Under the pieces are notes generated by a model. The model made no database searches. It was not told the DNA's origin and saw nothing but the letters and a program-made list of their open reading frames with translations. 64,000 nucleotides of DNA. Source: Actinomycetota bacterium. Lineage in GTDB: Bacteria; Actinomycetota; Actinomycetes; Mycobacteriales; Mycobacteriaceae. The translations under genes were made by a program, and so were the position numbers. The DNA lies in contig JAFDWN010000015.1 in assembly GCA_018268465.1 (NCBI GenBank), positions 8,144-72,143 of the forward strand. Direction: 5' to 3'. Shown one piece after another: positions 11,494 through 21,462 of this stretch (positions within the stretch are counted from its first letter, which is position 1; each line of letters starts with the position of its first letter).

Positions 11494-12794
11494 GGGCGGA
11501 CTCCCGGGGGTGCGGTGTCAATGTTGTCGGGGTTTTCGAGGGCAGTGACCTGGAATTGGGCCGCAAGGGTCCGCATCGCCTCCACGTCGCCGGGGTCCAA
11601 TCGTTCGACGGCGCCGAAGGCCAGATGGTCAGCGATCATCATCCGGCGGACCTGGATGTCGGGCAGCTCACCGGTCAGCGGGTCGTCGGGCAGGGCCCGC
11701 ACGAGGGCGAAGACGTTGCCGACGACCAGCGGCCCGATCGAAGGCGGCAGCGATCGTGTGCCACGCAGGCCGAACACCTGCAGGGCCGGGCCTGGCCGGC
11801 CGTCGCGACCGGTCTCGGCACCGCCACGTGACCCGTCGATGGTCCGGTCGATCGCCACGTCGACCGAACTGCGGACCCGATCCAGCATCGTCGTCCAGTA
11901 GCTCGACGAGGAACCAGCGAGCAGGGCCGCGACGAGCCGCAGCCGCTGCCGGTAGGGCGCGGGTGCCCCGACGGCGGCGCACAGAAAGGCGGTTGTCGTG
12001 ATGGCCATGTAGGCGACAGCCGCCCGGGCGCCGCGACTGGCAGTACGTCCGTCGATCATGGCCAGCAGCGCGAAGCCGCCCAAGGCCGGGATCAACAACC
12101 GCAGCATGACCGCCGTGGTCAGCTCTTCGAGGTCGCCGGCTCCGTACAACTCGAGTTCGCCGTCGCGCAGGTCGTTGGCGAGTTGGGCGATGGTGCCGAT
12201 GCATCCGGCCAGCTCACCCAGTTCGGTTTCGATGCCGTCGTCGTCGGTGACGAGCGAACAGGCGTAGAGCACCGCCCGGCCAAGCACACCCTCGCTGTAG
12301 GCGGAGCGCGGCAGAGTGGAGTCGAGATTCTGTGCCATCACCCTGCCGACGTCGACCAGCATCCTGCCGGCGCGTTGCCGTCCGTCCGGGGGCAGGGCCG
12401 ACAGCAGCTCGCGGACGTCGCGGATCCGCTCGGCGAGCAGCAGGTCGACGGTTTCGCTGTCGCGGGCGCCGACCGCGTCCAGCGGCGGGGGTGGCGTGTC
12501 GGTCGTGCCGTTGAGATAGCCGACAGCGGTCAGGACCGCGCCGCTGGCCATCGGCCGGTTCATAAGGTCTTCGTAGGCATCGAGCACCCGGCACGCCAGA
12601 ATTGCGGCGGTGGCCTCGGCACGCAGGTCCGCGGGCAGGATGGCGACCGCGATGCCAAGGTTGCGGGCCGCAGGCATGAGCACCAGCCGTGCCAGCTCTT
12701 GCGGTGATCGTGCGGCCAGCAACGCGGGCACATCGGGTGCCGCGCGGAGGTGTCGCAGTCCGTAGGCCAGGGCACCGAGCCGCCCGCCGTTCAT
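11490..12794 (-). CDS. Squalene/phytoene-synthase-like protein, unusual
   Basis: This 434-aa protein has the head-to-head prenyl transferase fold signature. The first acidic motif reads CRVLDAYEDL (D72...D76). The second region, AQLANDLRDGELE (D208, D211), aligns with the NIxRDxxxD motif, but Glu215 replaces the usual last Asp. Phytoene and HpnC/HpnD synthases are about 280-300 aa. Here some 200 extra residues follow, including a hydrophobic stretch (FALLAMIDG..., YMAITTTAFLCAAVG). The start ATG at 12794 overlaps the prenyl synthase stop (ATGA). The expected reaction is condensation of two FPP or GGPP molecules. Product and activity are uncertain. Confidence 0.75.
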   Translation of the reverse strand: MNGGRLGALAYGLRHLRAAPDVPALLAARSPQELARLVLMPAARNLGIAVAILPADLRAEATAAILACRVLDAYEDLMNRPMASGAVLTAVGYLNGTTDTPPPPLDAVGARDSETVDLLLAERIRDVRELLSALPPDGRQRAGRMLVDVGRVMAQNLDSTLPRSAYSEGVLGRAVLYACSLVTDDDGIETELGELAGCIGTIAQLANDLRDGELELYGAGDLEELTTAVMLRLLIPALGGFALLAMIDGRTASRGARAAVAYMAITTTAFLCAAVGAPAPYRQRLRLVAALLAGSSSSYWTTMLDRVRSSVDVAIDRTIDGSRGGAETGRDGRPGPALQVFGLRGTRSLPPSIGPLVVGNVFALVRALPDDPLTGELPDIQVRRMMIADHLAFGAVERLDPGDVEAMRTLAAQFQVTALENPDNIDTAPPGVRP

Positions 12795-13807
12795 CGGGAC
12801 ACCACCCGTCGCGAGAGTTCGCGCAGGTGATCCCGTGCGGGGGACGGCGGGAACACCTCCAGCGCCCGGCTCGCGGTCTCCGCGGCGCCGACAGCGACCG
12901 CCCGGGCGGCCCGGGTGGCTCCGCTGCACACCAGGTCCTCCTGCAGGTCGGCACTGGTGGTCAGCTCGCAGAGCCACATGTCATGAGCGCCGTGCCTGCT
13001 GGCGAGCCATTCGATGACAGGCCAGGTCGGCACCCGGCGGTCGAGGTCGCCACCGGCCTCCTTGCCCAGGGCGGGGCCGCCCTCGACGTCGCGTACGTCG
13101 TCCATGATCTGGAACGCGAGGGCCAGCTGGTCGGCGTAGAGCATCAGGACGCGCAACCGGTCGTCGTCGAGGCCGCCCGCCGTGCCGCCGTAGGAACAAC
13201 ACAGCCGGAACAGAGTTCCGGTCTTGGCGCCGGCCACGAGTTCGTAGTGCCGGCGCAGCGCCCCTTCGTCGAACACCGGCGGTAGGGTCTCGACCAGCTG
13301 GCCGAACGACAGGTCCGAGATCCGGTCGAGGTACGTCACGCCCTGAACCTTGCCAAGCCCTGCGAATACCGACGGGTTGTCGGCAACAACCTGCGCGATC
13401 GCCTGGAGAGCGTGGCCGGCCAGGTGGAATCCGGCGCGGGCGGCGGTGCGGACACCGAAGGCGGCGGGGACCGACGGCGCATCGCGCCGCAGGTGCGAAC
13501 CGTCGCAGATGTCGTCGTGGACGAGGGAGGCTTCGTGGAACATCTCCATCGCGCAGGCCAGGTCGACCACGTCGGGCAACGGCGCGACGTGACCCGAGGG
13601 CACCAGGCGGGCGCAGGCAAGAAGCATGGCCGCGCGGACCCGCTTGCCGGGGGCCGCGAGGATATGGCGGTAGATCGCATCGAAAGTGCCGCCGGTGACC
13701 AGGATTTCGTGCAGCCGTTCGTTCACCAGCATCGCCTGATCGGGTGTCGCCATCAACGAAGGCCGATCCGCAGTTCCGCGGTCGGACGCCGATGAAACCA
13801 CTGTCAT
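12791..13807 (-). CDS. Trans-isoprenyl diphosphate synthase (GGPP-synthase-like)
   Basis: The 338-aa enzyme is an all-alpha class I prenyl diphosphate synthase that elongates allylic diphosphates with IPP. It shows GKRVR, the first aspartate-rich motif HDDICD (D98, D99, D102) and the second, MDDVRD (D236, D237, D240). The residue five positions before the first motif is a small Ala rather than an aromatic, which in this family favours C20 or longer products over FPP. The DLREGK element after the second motif is altered (DLDRR). It is the first gene of the four-gene isoprenoid operon. Its upstream region (13808-13946) contains two inverted repeats. Confidence 0.9.
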   Translation of the reverse strand: MTVVSSASDRGTADRPSLMATPDQAMLVNERLHEILVTGGTFDAIYRHILAAPGKRVRAAMLLACARLVPSGHVAPLPDVVDLACAMEMFHEASLVHDDICDGSHLRRDAPSVPAAFGVRTAARAGFHLAGHALQAIAQVVADNPSVFAGLGKVQGVTYLDRISDLSFGQLVETLPPVFDEGALRRHYELVAGAKTGTLFRLCCSYGGTAGGLDDDRLRVLMLYADQLALAFQIMDDVRDVEGGPALGKEAGGDLDRRVPTWPVIEWLASRHGAHDMWLCELTTSADLQEDLVCSGATRAARAVAVGAAETASRALEVFPPSPARDHLRELSRRVVSR

Positions 13808-13835
13808 TGCGATATTGTGCCGCCTGCGGCGACAC

Positions 13836-13854
13836 TGCGCATATCACATGCGCA
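13836..13854. promoter_or_regulatory. Inverted repeat upstream of the isoprenoid operon
   Basis: Arms TGCGCAT and ATGCGCA are separated by five bases (ATCAC). It ends... or begins, on the coding strand, about 28 bases before the prenyl synthase ATG, so it lies in the likely promoter. A second, smaller GCCGC/GCGGC pair lies at 13818-13829. No regulator is encoded next to the operon. Confidence 0.5.
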
Positions 13855-13872
13855 AGTTCGGTACAATGCCCG

Positions 13873-13888
13873 GTCCGATCCATCGGAC
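13873..13888. promoter_or_regulatory. Second inverted repeat upstream of the isoprenoid operon
   Basis: Arms GTCCGAT and ATCGGAC flank a two-base centre. It lies about 65 bases upstream of the prenyl synthase start and about 60 bases from the nadC stop. It could be a regulator site or part of the nadC 3' end. Confidence 0.4.
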
Positions 13889-13946
13889 TCGGGCCGGCAT
13901 TTTCCCGTCGAGAGTGCGGTAAATGCGGAACCGTCGTGGCGACGCG

Positions 13947-14807
13947 CTACAGATCCAGGCCGATGTCGAGGGTCTGCACCGAATGGGTGAGCGCCCCAAC
14001 CGCGAGGTAGTCCACGCCCGTCCCGGCGTATTCGGCGGCGGTGCCGAGGGTGAGCCCGCCCGAGGATTCCAGCAGGACGCCGGGTGCGCGGGAGTCGCGG
14101 CGTTGCACCGCGATCTGCGTCTGCCAGACGGGGAAGTTGTCCAGCAGTACCAGGCCGCCCTCACCCAGATCCTCGCCGAGCACCTCGTCGAGCTGCTCGA
14201 GCGAATCCACCTCCACCTCGCATGGCAGGTGCGGTGCGGCGGCGCGGACCTCGCGCAGTGCCCTCACCACCGATCCGGCCGCTGCGACGTGGTTGTCCTT
14301 GATCAGCGCGGCGTCGCCGAGACCCATCCGGTGGTTCACGCCACCGCCGGTGCGTACTGCGTACTTCTGCAGGGCGCGTAGACCGGGCAGCGTTTTGCGG
14401 GTGTCGCGGATCTTCGCCCGGCTGCCGGCGACGGCGTCGACCCACGCGGCCGTGGCGGTCGCGATTCCGGACAGATGCGTCACCAGGTTGAGCATGGTCC
14501 GCTCGGCGGTCAGCAGGCCACGCGTCGGCGCGTCCAGTGTCAGCACGGCCACTCCGGCGTCGACGCGCGCGCCGTCCCCGACCGCGTCCACGACGCGGTA
14601 GCCGTCCGCCCCGAGCACCAGATCCATTGCCAACAAGGCGATTTCAGTGCCGGCGATGACCCCCGGGACGCGGGTGACCATCGCCGCGGCGGCGGTCGCG
14701 TCGGCGGGCACGGTGGCCAGGGTGGTGACGTCGGGTCCGTAGCGAAGGTCCTCGTCGAGTGCCCGTTCCACCAGTGCGCGCGCCTCGGCCAGCTCGGTGT
14801 CGGACAT
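13947..14807 (-). CDS. nadC: Quinolinate (nicotinate-nucleotide) phosphoribosyltransferase
   Basis: NadC converts quinolinate and PRPP to nicotinate mononucleotide, the third dedicated step of de novo NAD synthesis. The 286-aa protein carries LDEDLRYGPDVTT, LTAERTMLNLVTHLSGIATAT, KIRDTRKTLPGLRALQKYAV, GGGVNHRMGLGDAALIKDNH and CEVEVDSLEQ, which together form the active site. I place the start at the ATG at 14807, five bases after the nadB stop. An ATG at 14822 inside nadB is the alternative. It is the last gene of nadA-nadB-nadC. Confidence 0.96.
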   Translation of the reverse strand: MSDTELAEARALVERALDEDLRYGPDVTTLATVPADATAAAAMVTRVPGVIAGTEIALLAMDLVLGADGYRVVDAVGDGARVDAGVAVLTLDAPTRGLLTAERTMLNLVTHLSGIATATAAWVDAVAGSRAKIRDTRKTLPGLRALQKYAVRTGGGVNHRMGLGDAALIKDNHVAAAGSVVRALREVRAAAPHLPCEVEVDSLEQLDEVLGEDLGEGGLVLLDNFPVWQTQIAVQRRDSRAPGVLLESSGGLTLGTAAEYAGTGVDYLAVGALTHSVQTLDIGLDL

Positions 14808-14812
14808 GGTCC

Positions 14813-16375
14813 TCAGCAGCATGCGGGCACCTTCGAGACGACCTCGGCGCGGCCATCGGCGTCGAGGCGCACGGCGGTGCTGATCGCCCGCGCGGGGTCG
14901 GCGGCGGGGTGATCGGCCCGGTGGTGACAACCCCGCGATTCGGCGCGGTCGAGTGCCGCGGTGACGAGGACCCGCGCGGTCAGCGTCAGCGCCGCATCTT
15001 CGAAGTCGGCGCGGCCGTCGAGCCGTCGGCGAGCGGCGGAGTCGAGCGCATCTCCGGCACGGGCCAGGCCGGTGCCGTCGCGGACCACCGATGCATATCG
15101 CGTCATCGCACGCTGCAATTCGCCGCGCGCCAGCGCGGGGCGCGCGGGTTCGGGTGGCGGGATGTCGCCGAGCCGTGCGGGCGGTCCCGCTGCGGCGGCG
15201 TGCTGGGCGGCCGCGCGGCCGGCGCGACCGCCGACCACCAGGCCTTCCAGCAGGCTGTTGGACGCCAACCGGTTCGCGCCGTGCATCCCGGTGCGAGCGA
15301 CCTCGCCGGCCGCGAGCAGCCCGGGCAGATCCGTGCGGCCGTGTACGTCGGTCACCACGCCGCCGCAGCTGTAATGGGCCCCCGGCACCACCGGGATGGG
15401 CTGGCGCACCGGGTCGATTCCGGCGCGCCGACACGCGGCGGTCACGGTGGGGAAACGCCGGGCCACATCGGACACCCCCCGCGCATCGAGATACACGCAG
15501 GCGTCGCCACTGGCCACCAGGTGCGCGTCGATGGCCCCGGCGACCACGTCACGCGGCGCCAGGTCCCCCATCGCGTGCACCCCGTCCATCACCGGATTAC
15601 CGCGCGCGTCAACCAGAATCGCTCCTTCACCGCGCAGCGCCTCGGTAATGAGCGGCCGCCTGCCGCCGGCGTTGCCGTCGAACAGCATGGTGGGGTGGAA
15701 CTGCACGAACTCCAGATCGCCGACGGGTACACCCGCCCACAGTGCCAGCGCGATGCCGTCGCCGGTCGAACCTGCTGGATTGGTGGTAGCGGAGTAGAGG
15801 TGGCCGAGGCCTCCGGTCGCGAGGACGACCGCGGGCGACTCGACGATGCCGATGCCGTCCGCGTTGCGCACCAGCACACCGGTCACCGCCGCGCCGTCGT
15901 GCAGGATCTGCATCGCGACGTGGTTGCGCCGGATGTCGAGGAACCGTGCGGCGTGGTCGAGTGCGCGCTGAATCTCGGCGCCGGTGGCGTCACCGCCGGC
16001 GTGGACGATCCGGCGTCGGGTATGCCCGCCCTCGCGGGTGAGCGCAAACCGGCCCGGAGCGACTTCGTCGAACCGCGCCCCCTCACCGACCAGGGCGGAC
16101 AGCGCACGGTAGCCGTCGTCGACGATCGAACGCACCGCGTCCGGATCGCACAACCCACCGCCCGCAGCCAGCGTGTCGGCGACATGCGATTCCACCGCGT
16201 CGTCGCCGTCGGGGAAGGCGACGGCGATGCCGCCCTGCGCATAGCACGTGGCGGTTTCGTCGGCCTTGCTGAGCACCAGCACACGCGCGCCGCGGCGGTG
16301 CGCGGCCAGCGCTGCGACCAGACCGGCGACGCCGGTGCCGATCACGACGACGTCAGCGTGCTGCCGCCAGGTCAC
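14813..16375 (-). CDS. nadB: L-aspartate oxidase
   Basis: NadB is an FAD enzyme that oxidises aspartate to iminoaspartate, which NadA uses. The 520-aa protein has the N-terminal dinucleotide motif [17 protein letters not shown], then [29 protein letters not shown], the FAD/substrate loop [31 protein letters not shown] and [15 protein letters not shown]. The start is the GTG at 16375, overlapping the nadA stop as GTGA. Length and motifs fit the aspartate oxidase family rather than fumarate reductase. Confidence 0.96.
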   Translation of the reverse strand: MTWRQHADVVVIGTGVAGLVAALAAHRRGARVLVLSKADETATCYAQGGIAVAFPDGDDAVESHVADTLAAGGGLCDPDAVRSIVDDGYRALSALVGEGARFDEVAPGRFALTREGGHTRRRIVHAGGDATGAEIQRALDHAARFLDIRRNHVAMQILHDGAAVTGVLVRNADGIGIVESPAVVLATGGLGHLYSATTNPAGSTGDGIALALWAGVPVGDLEFVQFHPTMLFDGNAGGRRPLITEALRGEGAILVDARGNPVMDGVHAMGDLAPRDVVAGAIDAHLVASGDACVYLDARGVSDVARRFPTVTAACRRAGIDPVRQPIPVVPGAHYSCGGVVTDVHGRTDLPGLLAAGEVARTGMHGANRLASNSLLEGLVVGGRAGRAAAQHAAAAGPPARLGDIPPPEPARPALARGELQRAMTRYASVVRDGTGLARAGDALDSAARRRLDGRADFEDAALTLTARVLVTAALDRAESRGCHHRADHPAADPARAISTAVRLDADGRAEVVSKVPACC

Positions 16376-17415
16376 TCGCCACCGCCGGGCTGCCCGATCT
16401 CGATCATGCGCGTCACGCTGCGGCGGGCCAGCCGCGCCGTCTCCGGATCGACGTCGACCTCGTCGGCGCCTTCCACCAGGCAGCGCAGCAACGCGGCGGG
16501 AGTGATCATCTTCATGTACTTGCACGACGCCCGGTCGTTGACCGCGCGGAAGTCGACTTCTGGTGCCGCGCGCCGCAATTGGTGCAGCATGCCGATCTCG
16601 GTGGCGACCAGCACCTGCCGGGCGCCGGTGTCGCGCGCCGCGTCGAGCATGCCGCCGGTGGACAGGATCTTGACCCGGTCGGCCGGGTAGGCACCCTCAC
16701 CGGCGAGGTAGAGCGCCGACGTGGCGCAGCCGCATTCCGGGTGGACGTACAGCTCGGCGTCGGGATGCGCACGCGCCTGCTGGGCGAGCTCCTCGCCGTT
16801 GATGCCGGCGTGCACGTGGCATTCGCCCGCCCAGATGTGCAGATTCCGGCGGCCGGTGACCCGCTTGACGTGCGCCCCGAGGAACTGGTCGGGGCAGAAC
16901 AGCACCTCGCGGTCGGCCGGGATGGAGGCCACCACCTCGACGGCGTTGGACGAGGTGCAGCAGATGTCGGTCAGGGCCTTCACGGCGGCGGTGGTGTTGA
17001 CGTAGGACACCACCACGGCGTCGGGGTACTCGTCCTTCCACGCCCGCAGTTCGTCGGCGGTGATCGAGTCGGCCAGCGAGCAACCGGCCCGCTGATCGGG
17101 AATGAGCACGGTCTTGTCCGGGCTGAGGATCTTCGCGGTTTCGGCCATGAAGTGCACACCGCAGAACACGATGGTCTCTTCGGGTGCGTCCGCCGCGATC
17201 CTCGACAGGGCCAGCGAGTCACCCACGTGGTCGGCCACGTCCTGGATCGCGGGCAGCTGGTAGTTGTGCGCGAGCAAGGTGGCCCCGCGCAGGCTGACCA
17301 GGCGGCGTACCTCGGCGGCCCACTGCTCATCAGCGTCGATACCGCCGTAGCCGCCCGGGCCGTCGCTGATCCGGGCCGTCAAATCGTCCGCGAGCGCACG
17401 GTCGAGAACCGTCAC
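16372..17415 (-). CDS. nadA: Quinolinate synthase A
   Basis: NadA is a [4Fe-4S] enzyme that condenses iminoaspartate with dihydroxyacetone phosphate to quinolinate. The 347-aa protein contains [16 protein letters not shown], then cysteines in [22 protein letters not shown] and HPECGCATS that match the cluster-binding regions, and ILSTGGML. The start GTG at 17415 has a strong AGGAGG six bases upstream. It is the first gene of the NAD operon and diverges from nrtR across a 48-base spacer with a perfect palindrome. Confidence 0.97.
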   Translation of the reverse strand: MTVLDRALADDLTARISDGPGGYGGIDADEQWAAEVRRLVSLRGATLLAHNYQLPAIQDVADHVGDSLALSRIAADAPEETIVFCGVHFMAETAKILSPDKTVLIPDQRAGCSLADSITADELRAWKDEYPDAVVVSYVNTTAAVKALTDICCTSSNAVEVVASIPADREVLFCPDQFLGAHVKRVTGRRNLHIWAGECHVHAGINGEELAQQARAHPDAELYVHPECGCATSALYLAGEGAYPADRVKILSTGGMLDAARDTGARQVLVATEIGMLHQLRRAAPEVDFRAVNDRASCKYMKMITPAALLRCLVEGADEVDVDPETARLARRSVTRMIEIGQPGGGE

Positions 17416-17440
17416 GACCCACCTCCTCTTATCCCGATCG

Positions 17441-17463
17441 GTTTTCGACTTATAATCGAAAAC
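17441..17463. promoter_or_regulatory. NrtR-type operator between nadA and nrtR
   Basis: This is a perfect inverted repeat: arms GTTTTCGA and TCGAAAAC around CTTATAA. It abuts the nrtR start codon and lies 26 bases upstream of nadA. Since the neighbour is a Nudix-related regulator, this is the obvious binding site for repression of nadABC and for autoregulation. The sequence is seen directly; the assignment is inferred. Confidence 0.85.
17451..17456 (+). promoter_or_regulatory. -10 element of nrtR (leaderless)
   Basis: TATAAT lies inside the palindrome, seven bases before the nrtR ATG. Transcription would start at or next to the ATG, giving a leaderless mRNA. Repressor binding would cover the -10 directly. 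Confidence 0.65.
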
Positions 17464-18165
17464 ATGCCACATACTAGCACTGGGCACGAGGTGCTCGCTG
17501 TCGTGTTCCAGATTCGCGGCAGCCTGGGCGCCACCTCCGAGAAACCCGCCCTTCACGTTCTGTTGTGGCAGCGCGCACTGGCGCCCCAGCGTGGCAAATG
17601 GTCTCTGCCGGGTGGCCGGCTCGGCGACGACGAGGACCTGACGAGCTCCGTGCGTCGTCAGCTGGCCGAGAAAGTGGACCTCCGTGAGCTGGCCCACCTC
17701 GAACAGCTCGCCGTGTTCTCCGACCCGCACCGGGTGCCCGGCACCCGCACCATCGCCTCGACATACCTGGGTTTGGTGCCCTCCCCCGCCACCCCCGCGC
17801 TGCCCGACGACACCGCGTGGCACCCCGTCGCCGCATTGCCGCCGATGGCGTTCGACCACGGCCCGATGGTGCGCCACGCCCATAACCGGCTGGTGGCCAA
17901 ACTGTCCTACACCAACATCGGATTTGCTTTGGCCCCAAGGGAATTCGCACTGTCGACGTTGCGCGACCTGTATGGCGCGGCCCTCGGCTACCAGGTCGAC
18001 GCGACCAACCTGCAGCGGGTGCTGGAGCGGCGCGACGTCATCACCCGCACCGGCACCACGGCGCGTTCGGGGCGCAGCGGCGGCCGTCCGGCGGCGCTGT
18101 TTCGCTTCTCCGACGCCCACTACCGCGTGACCGACGAATTCGCGGTGTTCCGGCCGCCCGGGTGA
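17464..18165 (+). CDS. nrtR: Nudix-related transcriptional regulator of NAD synthesis
   Basis: The 233-aa protein has an N-terminal Nudix-like domain (residues about 8-140), including VLLWQRAL and [18 protein letters not shown]-terminal winged-helix region follows ([32 protein letters not shown] is split across helices near residues 160-195). The catalytic Nudix box is degenerate: the expected REUXEE region reads [12 protein letters not shown]. This fits NrtR repressors, which sense ADP-ribose or NAD metabolites rather than hydrolyse them. It diverges from nadABC with an operator between them. The M. tuberculosis counterpart is Rv1593c. Confidence 0.85.
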   Translation: MPHTSTGHEVLAVVFQIRGSLGATSEKPALHVLLWQRALAPQRGKWSLPGGRLGDDEDLTSSVRRQLAEKVDLRELAHLEQLAVFSDPHRVPGTRTIASTYLGLVPSPATPALPDDTAWHPVAALPPMAFDHGPMVRHAHNRLVAKLSYTNIGFALAPREFALSTLRDLYGAALGYQVDATNLQRVLERRDVITRTGTTARSGRSGGRPAALFRFSDAHYRVTDEFAVFRPPG

Positions 18166-18207
18166 GTCGACTGGATTCTTAATGGACCCTTAAGTAACAA
18201 TGTCCAG

Positions 18208-19560
18208 ATGGACCTGGGCAGCGCGGCGCAGACAGGCGGAGCCGAGTGGATCGGTCGCCCGCCGCATGAGGAGCTGACGCACCGGGACCGGCCGGTGGTG
18301 CCGGCCAAGGATCCGTTCTACCAACCGCCACCGGGCTTCGAACACTCCCGGCCCGGCACGGTACTGCGTTCACGCGACGTCCAGCTGGCCTTCCTCGGCC
18401 TGATCCCGCAGAAGTTCACCGCCACCCAGTTGCTCTACCGGACCACCGATCTGCACGGCAGGCCGCACGCGACGGTGACCACGGTGGTGGTGCCCATCGA
18501 GCGGAGCGCGGACCGGGTGTATCCGCTGGTGTCCTATCAGTGCGCGATCGACGCGGTGGCGGGCCGGTGTTTTCCGTCCTATGCGCTGCGCCGCGGCGCC
18601 AAGGCCGTCGGCGCGCTCGCACAGGTCGAGTTCCTGCTCGTGGCGGCCGCCCTGGCCGAGGGCTGGGCGGTGTCGGTGCCCGACCACGAAGGCACACAGG
18701 GTGCGTGGGCCGCGCCGCACGAACCCGGCTACCACATCCTCGACGGCGTCCGCGCCGCGCTGAGCTCCGAACGCCTCGGCCTGTCGCCCAGTGCCCCGGT
18801 CGGGCTGTGGGGATATTCCGGCGGCGGTCTCGCGACCGGCTGGGCCGCCGAGACGTGCGGGACCTACGCACCCGAACTCAACGTCGTCGGCGCCGTGCTG
18901 GGATCTCCCGTGGCCGATCTCGGTCATGCCTTCCGCCGGCTCAACGGCAGCCTCTACGCCGGCCTGCCCGCGCTTGCCGTGGCCGCGCTGTCCCCCGTCT
19001 ACCCGGGCCTGCACAGGATCATCCAGGAGCACGCCACCGAGCGGGGCAAGACGCTGCTGGAGCAGCTCTCGCGAATGACGACCGCCCATGCGGTCCTGCG
19101 GATGGCGGGGAAGGATCTGGGCAGTCTCGTCGATCGCCCCCTCGAGCAGATCCTGCAGACGCCCGAGGTGCAGGATGTCTTCGACAGCATCCGGCTGGGC
19201 ACCGCGGTGCCCACGCCGCCGATCCTCATCGTCCAGGCCGTCCACGACCGGGTCGTCTCGGTCGACGACGTGGACGACCTGGCCCGCACCTACTGCGACG
19301 GCGGCGCCAGCGTCACCTACCACCGCGACCTGTTCAGCGAGCACATGCTGCTGCACACGATGTCGGCACCGATGACGCTGCGCTGGCTGCGCGACCGGTT
19401 CGCGGGCAAACCTTTGCGCGAACACCTGACCCGCACCAAATGGCCGACGCTACTGAACCCGTCGACCTACCGTGGCATGCTGCGGCTGGCCGTCATCAGC
19501 GCGAAGGTCATGACGGGGCGACCGGTTGAGCGTCGCCCGTTGTCTCAATTCGACCAATAG
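18208..19560 (+). CDS. Secretory-lipase family alpha/beta hydrolase
   Basis: The 450-aa protein resembles the LIP/secretory lipase family. The nucleophile elbow is [14 protein letters not shown] (Ser within GYSGG, near residue 203). It has an oxyanion-region segment before it, an Asp candidate in [13 protein letters not shown] and a His in SEHMLLH near the C-terminus. No clear signal peptide is seen, so secretion is uncertain despite the family name. The M. tuberculosis equivalent is Rv1592c. Its last 53 bases overlap the 3' end of the convergent DUF2567 gene. Confidence 0.85.
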   Translation: MDLGSAAQTGGAEWIGRPPHEELTHRDRPVVPAKDPFYQPPPGFEHSRPGTVLRSRDVQLAFLGLIPQKFTATQLLYRTTDLHGRPHATVTTVVVPIERSADRVYPLVSYQCAIDAVAGRCFPSYALRRGAKAVGALAQVEFLLVAAALAEGWAVSVPDHEGTQGAWAAPHEPGYHILDGVRAALSSERLGLSPSAPVGLWGYSGGGLATGWAAETCGTYAPELNVVGAVLGSPVADLGHAFRRLNGSLYAGLPALAVAALSPVYPGLHRIIQEHATERGKTLLEQLSRMTTAHAVLRMAGKDLGSLVDRPLEQILQTPEVQDVFDSIRLGTAVPTPPILIVQAVHDRVVSVDDVDDLARTYCDGGASVTYHRDLFSEHMLLHTMSAPMTLRWLRDRFAGKPLREHLTRTKWPTLLNPSTYRGMLRLAVISAKVMTGRPVERRPLSQFDQ

Positions 19561-20146
19561 CGGCCGCGGAGTCCATCGGCGGCCACGCGCCCAGATCGTC
19601 GCGCGACGTCGACACCGCCGTCAGCGCGTACACCATGGCGGCGATCGCCGCCGGGAACAGCACGCTCACGGCGATCTGCAGCGGCGACGAGCCGAAGAAC
19701 GCCGCGGGTGCCTCGGTGACGTAGTGCACCCGCCGCTCCGGCGACACCGGAGCCGCGTCGATGTCGATCGTCCCGTAGCGCCAGCGCACCAGGACGGTCC
19801 CGACGGCCCCGGCCACCCCGGCGGCCGCGGCGCACCCGGTGGCCAGCGCGGCCACCAGCACCGGCCCGCGATGGGCCCGCCACTGCCACACCCACACCGC
19901 GGCCACCACGGCCAGCACGGTGAGCATCCCCCACAGGATGAAGGCCGCGGTGAAGAGGTTGTCCGCCTCCGCACCGAGGTAGGCGTGAATGCGGTCGCCG
20001 CCCCGGGTCAGCGCGATCACCCCGCGGGCCGGCGGGGCCAGCACCGACCACAGGGCGCCGACCGCGCCGCCGGCGAGCGCCAGCACGACGATCACGGCCA
20101 GCGCCGCGCGCCGGCGCGACCACCGCGGCGGCGTGTCGAGGCTCAT
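19508..20146 (-). CDS. DUF2567 membrane protein next to bioB
   Basis: The 212-aa protein has about four membrane segments (an N-terminal one after an Arg-rich start, two in the middle and one near residues 165-190) and a periplasmic-looking loop. It corresponds in position and type to M. tuberculosis Rv1591 (DUF2567). The ATG at 20146 overlaps the bsaP stop as ATGA, so it is translationally coupled to the biotin synthase genes. Its role is unknown. The 3' end overlaps the convergent lipase gene. Confidence 0.8.
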   Translation of the reverse strand: MSLDTPPRWSRRRAALAVIVVLALAGGAVGALWSVLAPPARGVIALTRGGDRIHAYLGAEADNLFTAAFILWGMLTVLAVVAAVWVWQWRAHRGPVLVAALATGCAAAAGVAGAVGTVLVRWRYGTIDIDAAPVSPERRVHYVTEAPAAFFGSSPLQIAVSVLFPAAIAAMVYALTAVSTSRDDLGAWPPMDSAAAIGRIETTGDAQPVAPS

Positions 20147-20388
20147 CGCCGCGTCTCGAGATCGGCGGCGTCGACCACGCCGTGGCGGGAACATTTGGCC
20201 CACCAGCCGTCGGGTCGCACCTGCACGATCATCCGGCGACCACAGGCCGCGCAGAACCGCGGCGGCTCCAGCCCGAGCCGGGCCGCCGCGGGCGTCACAC
20301 CGCCGGCGGCTTCACCCGTGTACACGTTGTAGACGCCGGCGCCGACGGGTTCTGGCAGCGCGGGGCTCTGTGGGGTGTCCGAAACCAT
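20143..20388 (-). CDS. bsaP: Biotin synthase auxiliary protein-like small Fe-S protein
   Basis: This small protein (81 aa from the ATG at 20388; an ATG at 20397 is also possible) follows bioB directly. The C-terminal half holds cysteines and a histidine in FCAACGRRM and [11 protein letters not shown], a likely metal or Fe-S site. The M. tuberculosis counterpart is Rv1590. This family has been described as BsaP, a [4Fe-4S] protein that helps regenerate the BioB cluster used as sulfur donor. The match rests on memory and position; the cysteines are seen directly. Confidence 0.75.
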   Translation of the reverse strand: MVSDTPQSPALPEPVGAGVYNVYTGEAAGGVTPAAARLGLEPPRFCAACGRRMIVQVRPDGWWAKCSRHGVVDAADLETRR

Positions 20389-20399
20389 CGCCACCATGT

Positions 20400-21449
<1,050 letters not shown>

Positions 21450-21450
21450 T

Positions 21451-21456
21451 TAGGGT
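21451..21456 (+). promoter_or_regulatory. -10 element of bioQ (leaderless)
   Basis: TAGGGT (TANNNT) is six bases before the GTG start and directly beside the operator, so bioQ is probably leaderless and autorepressed. Confidence 0.5.
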
Positions 21457-21462
21457 ACCGTC

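Noticed and set aside
17464..18165. Active Nudix hydrolase
   Set aside because: The Nudix box lacks the catalytic Glu pattern, and the C-terminal winged helix and adjacent operator fit an NrtR regulator.
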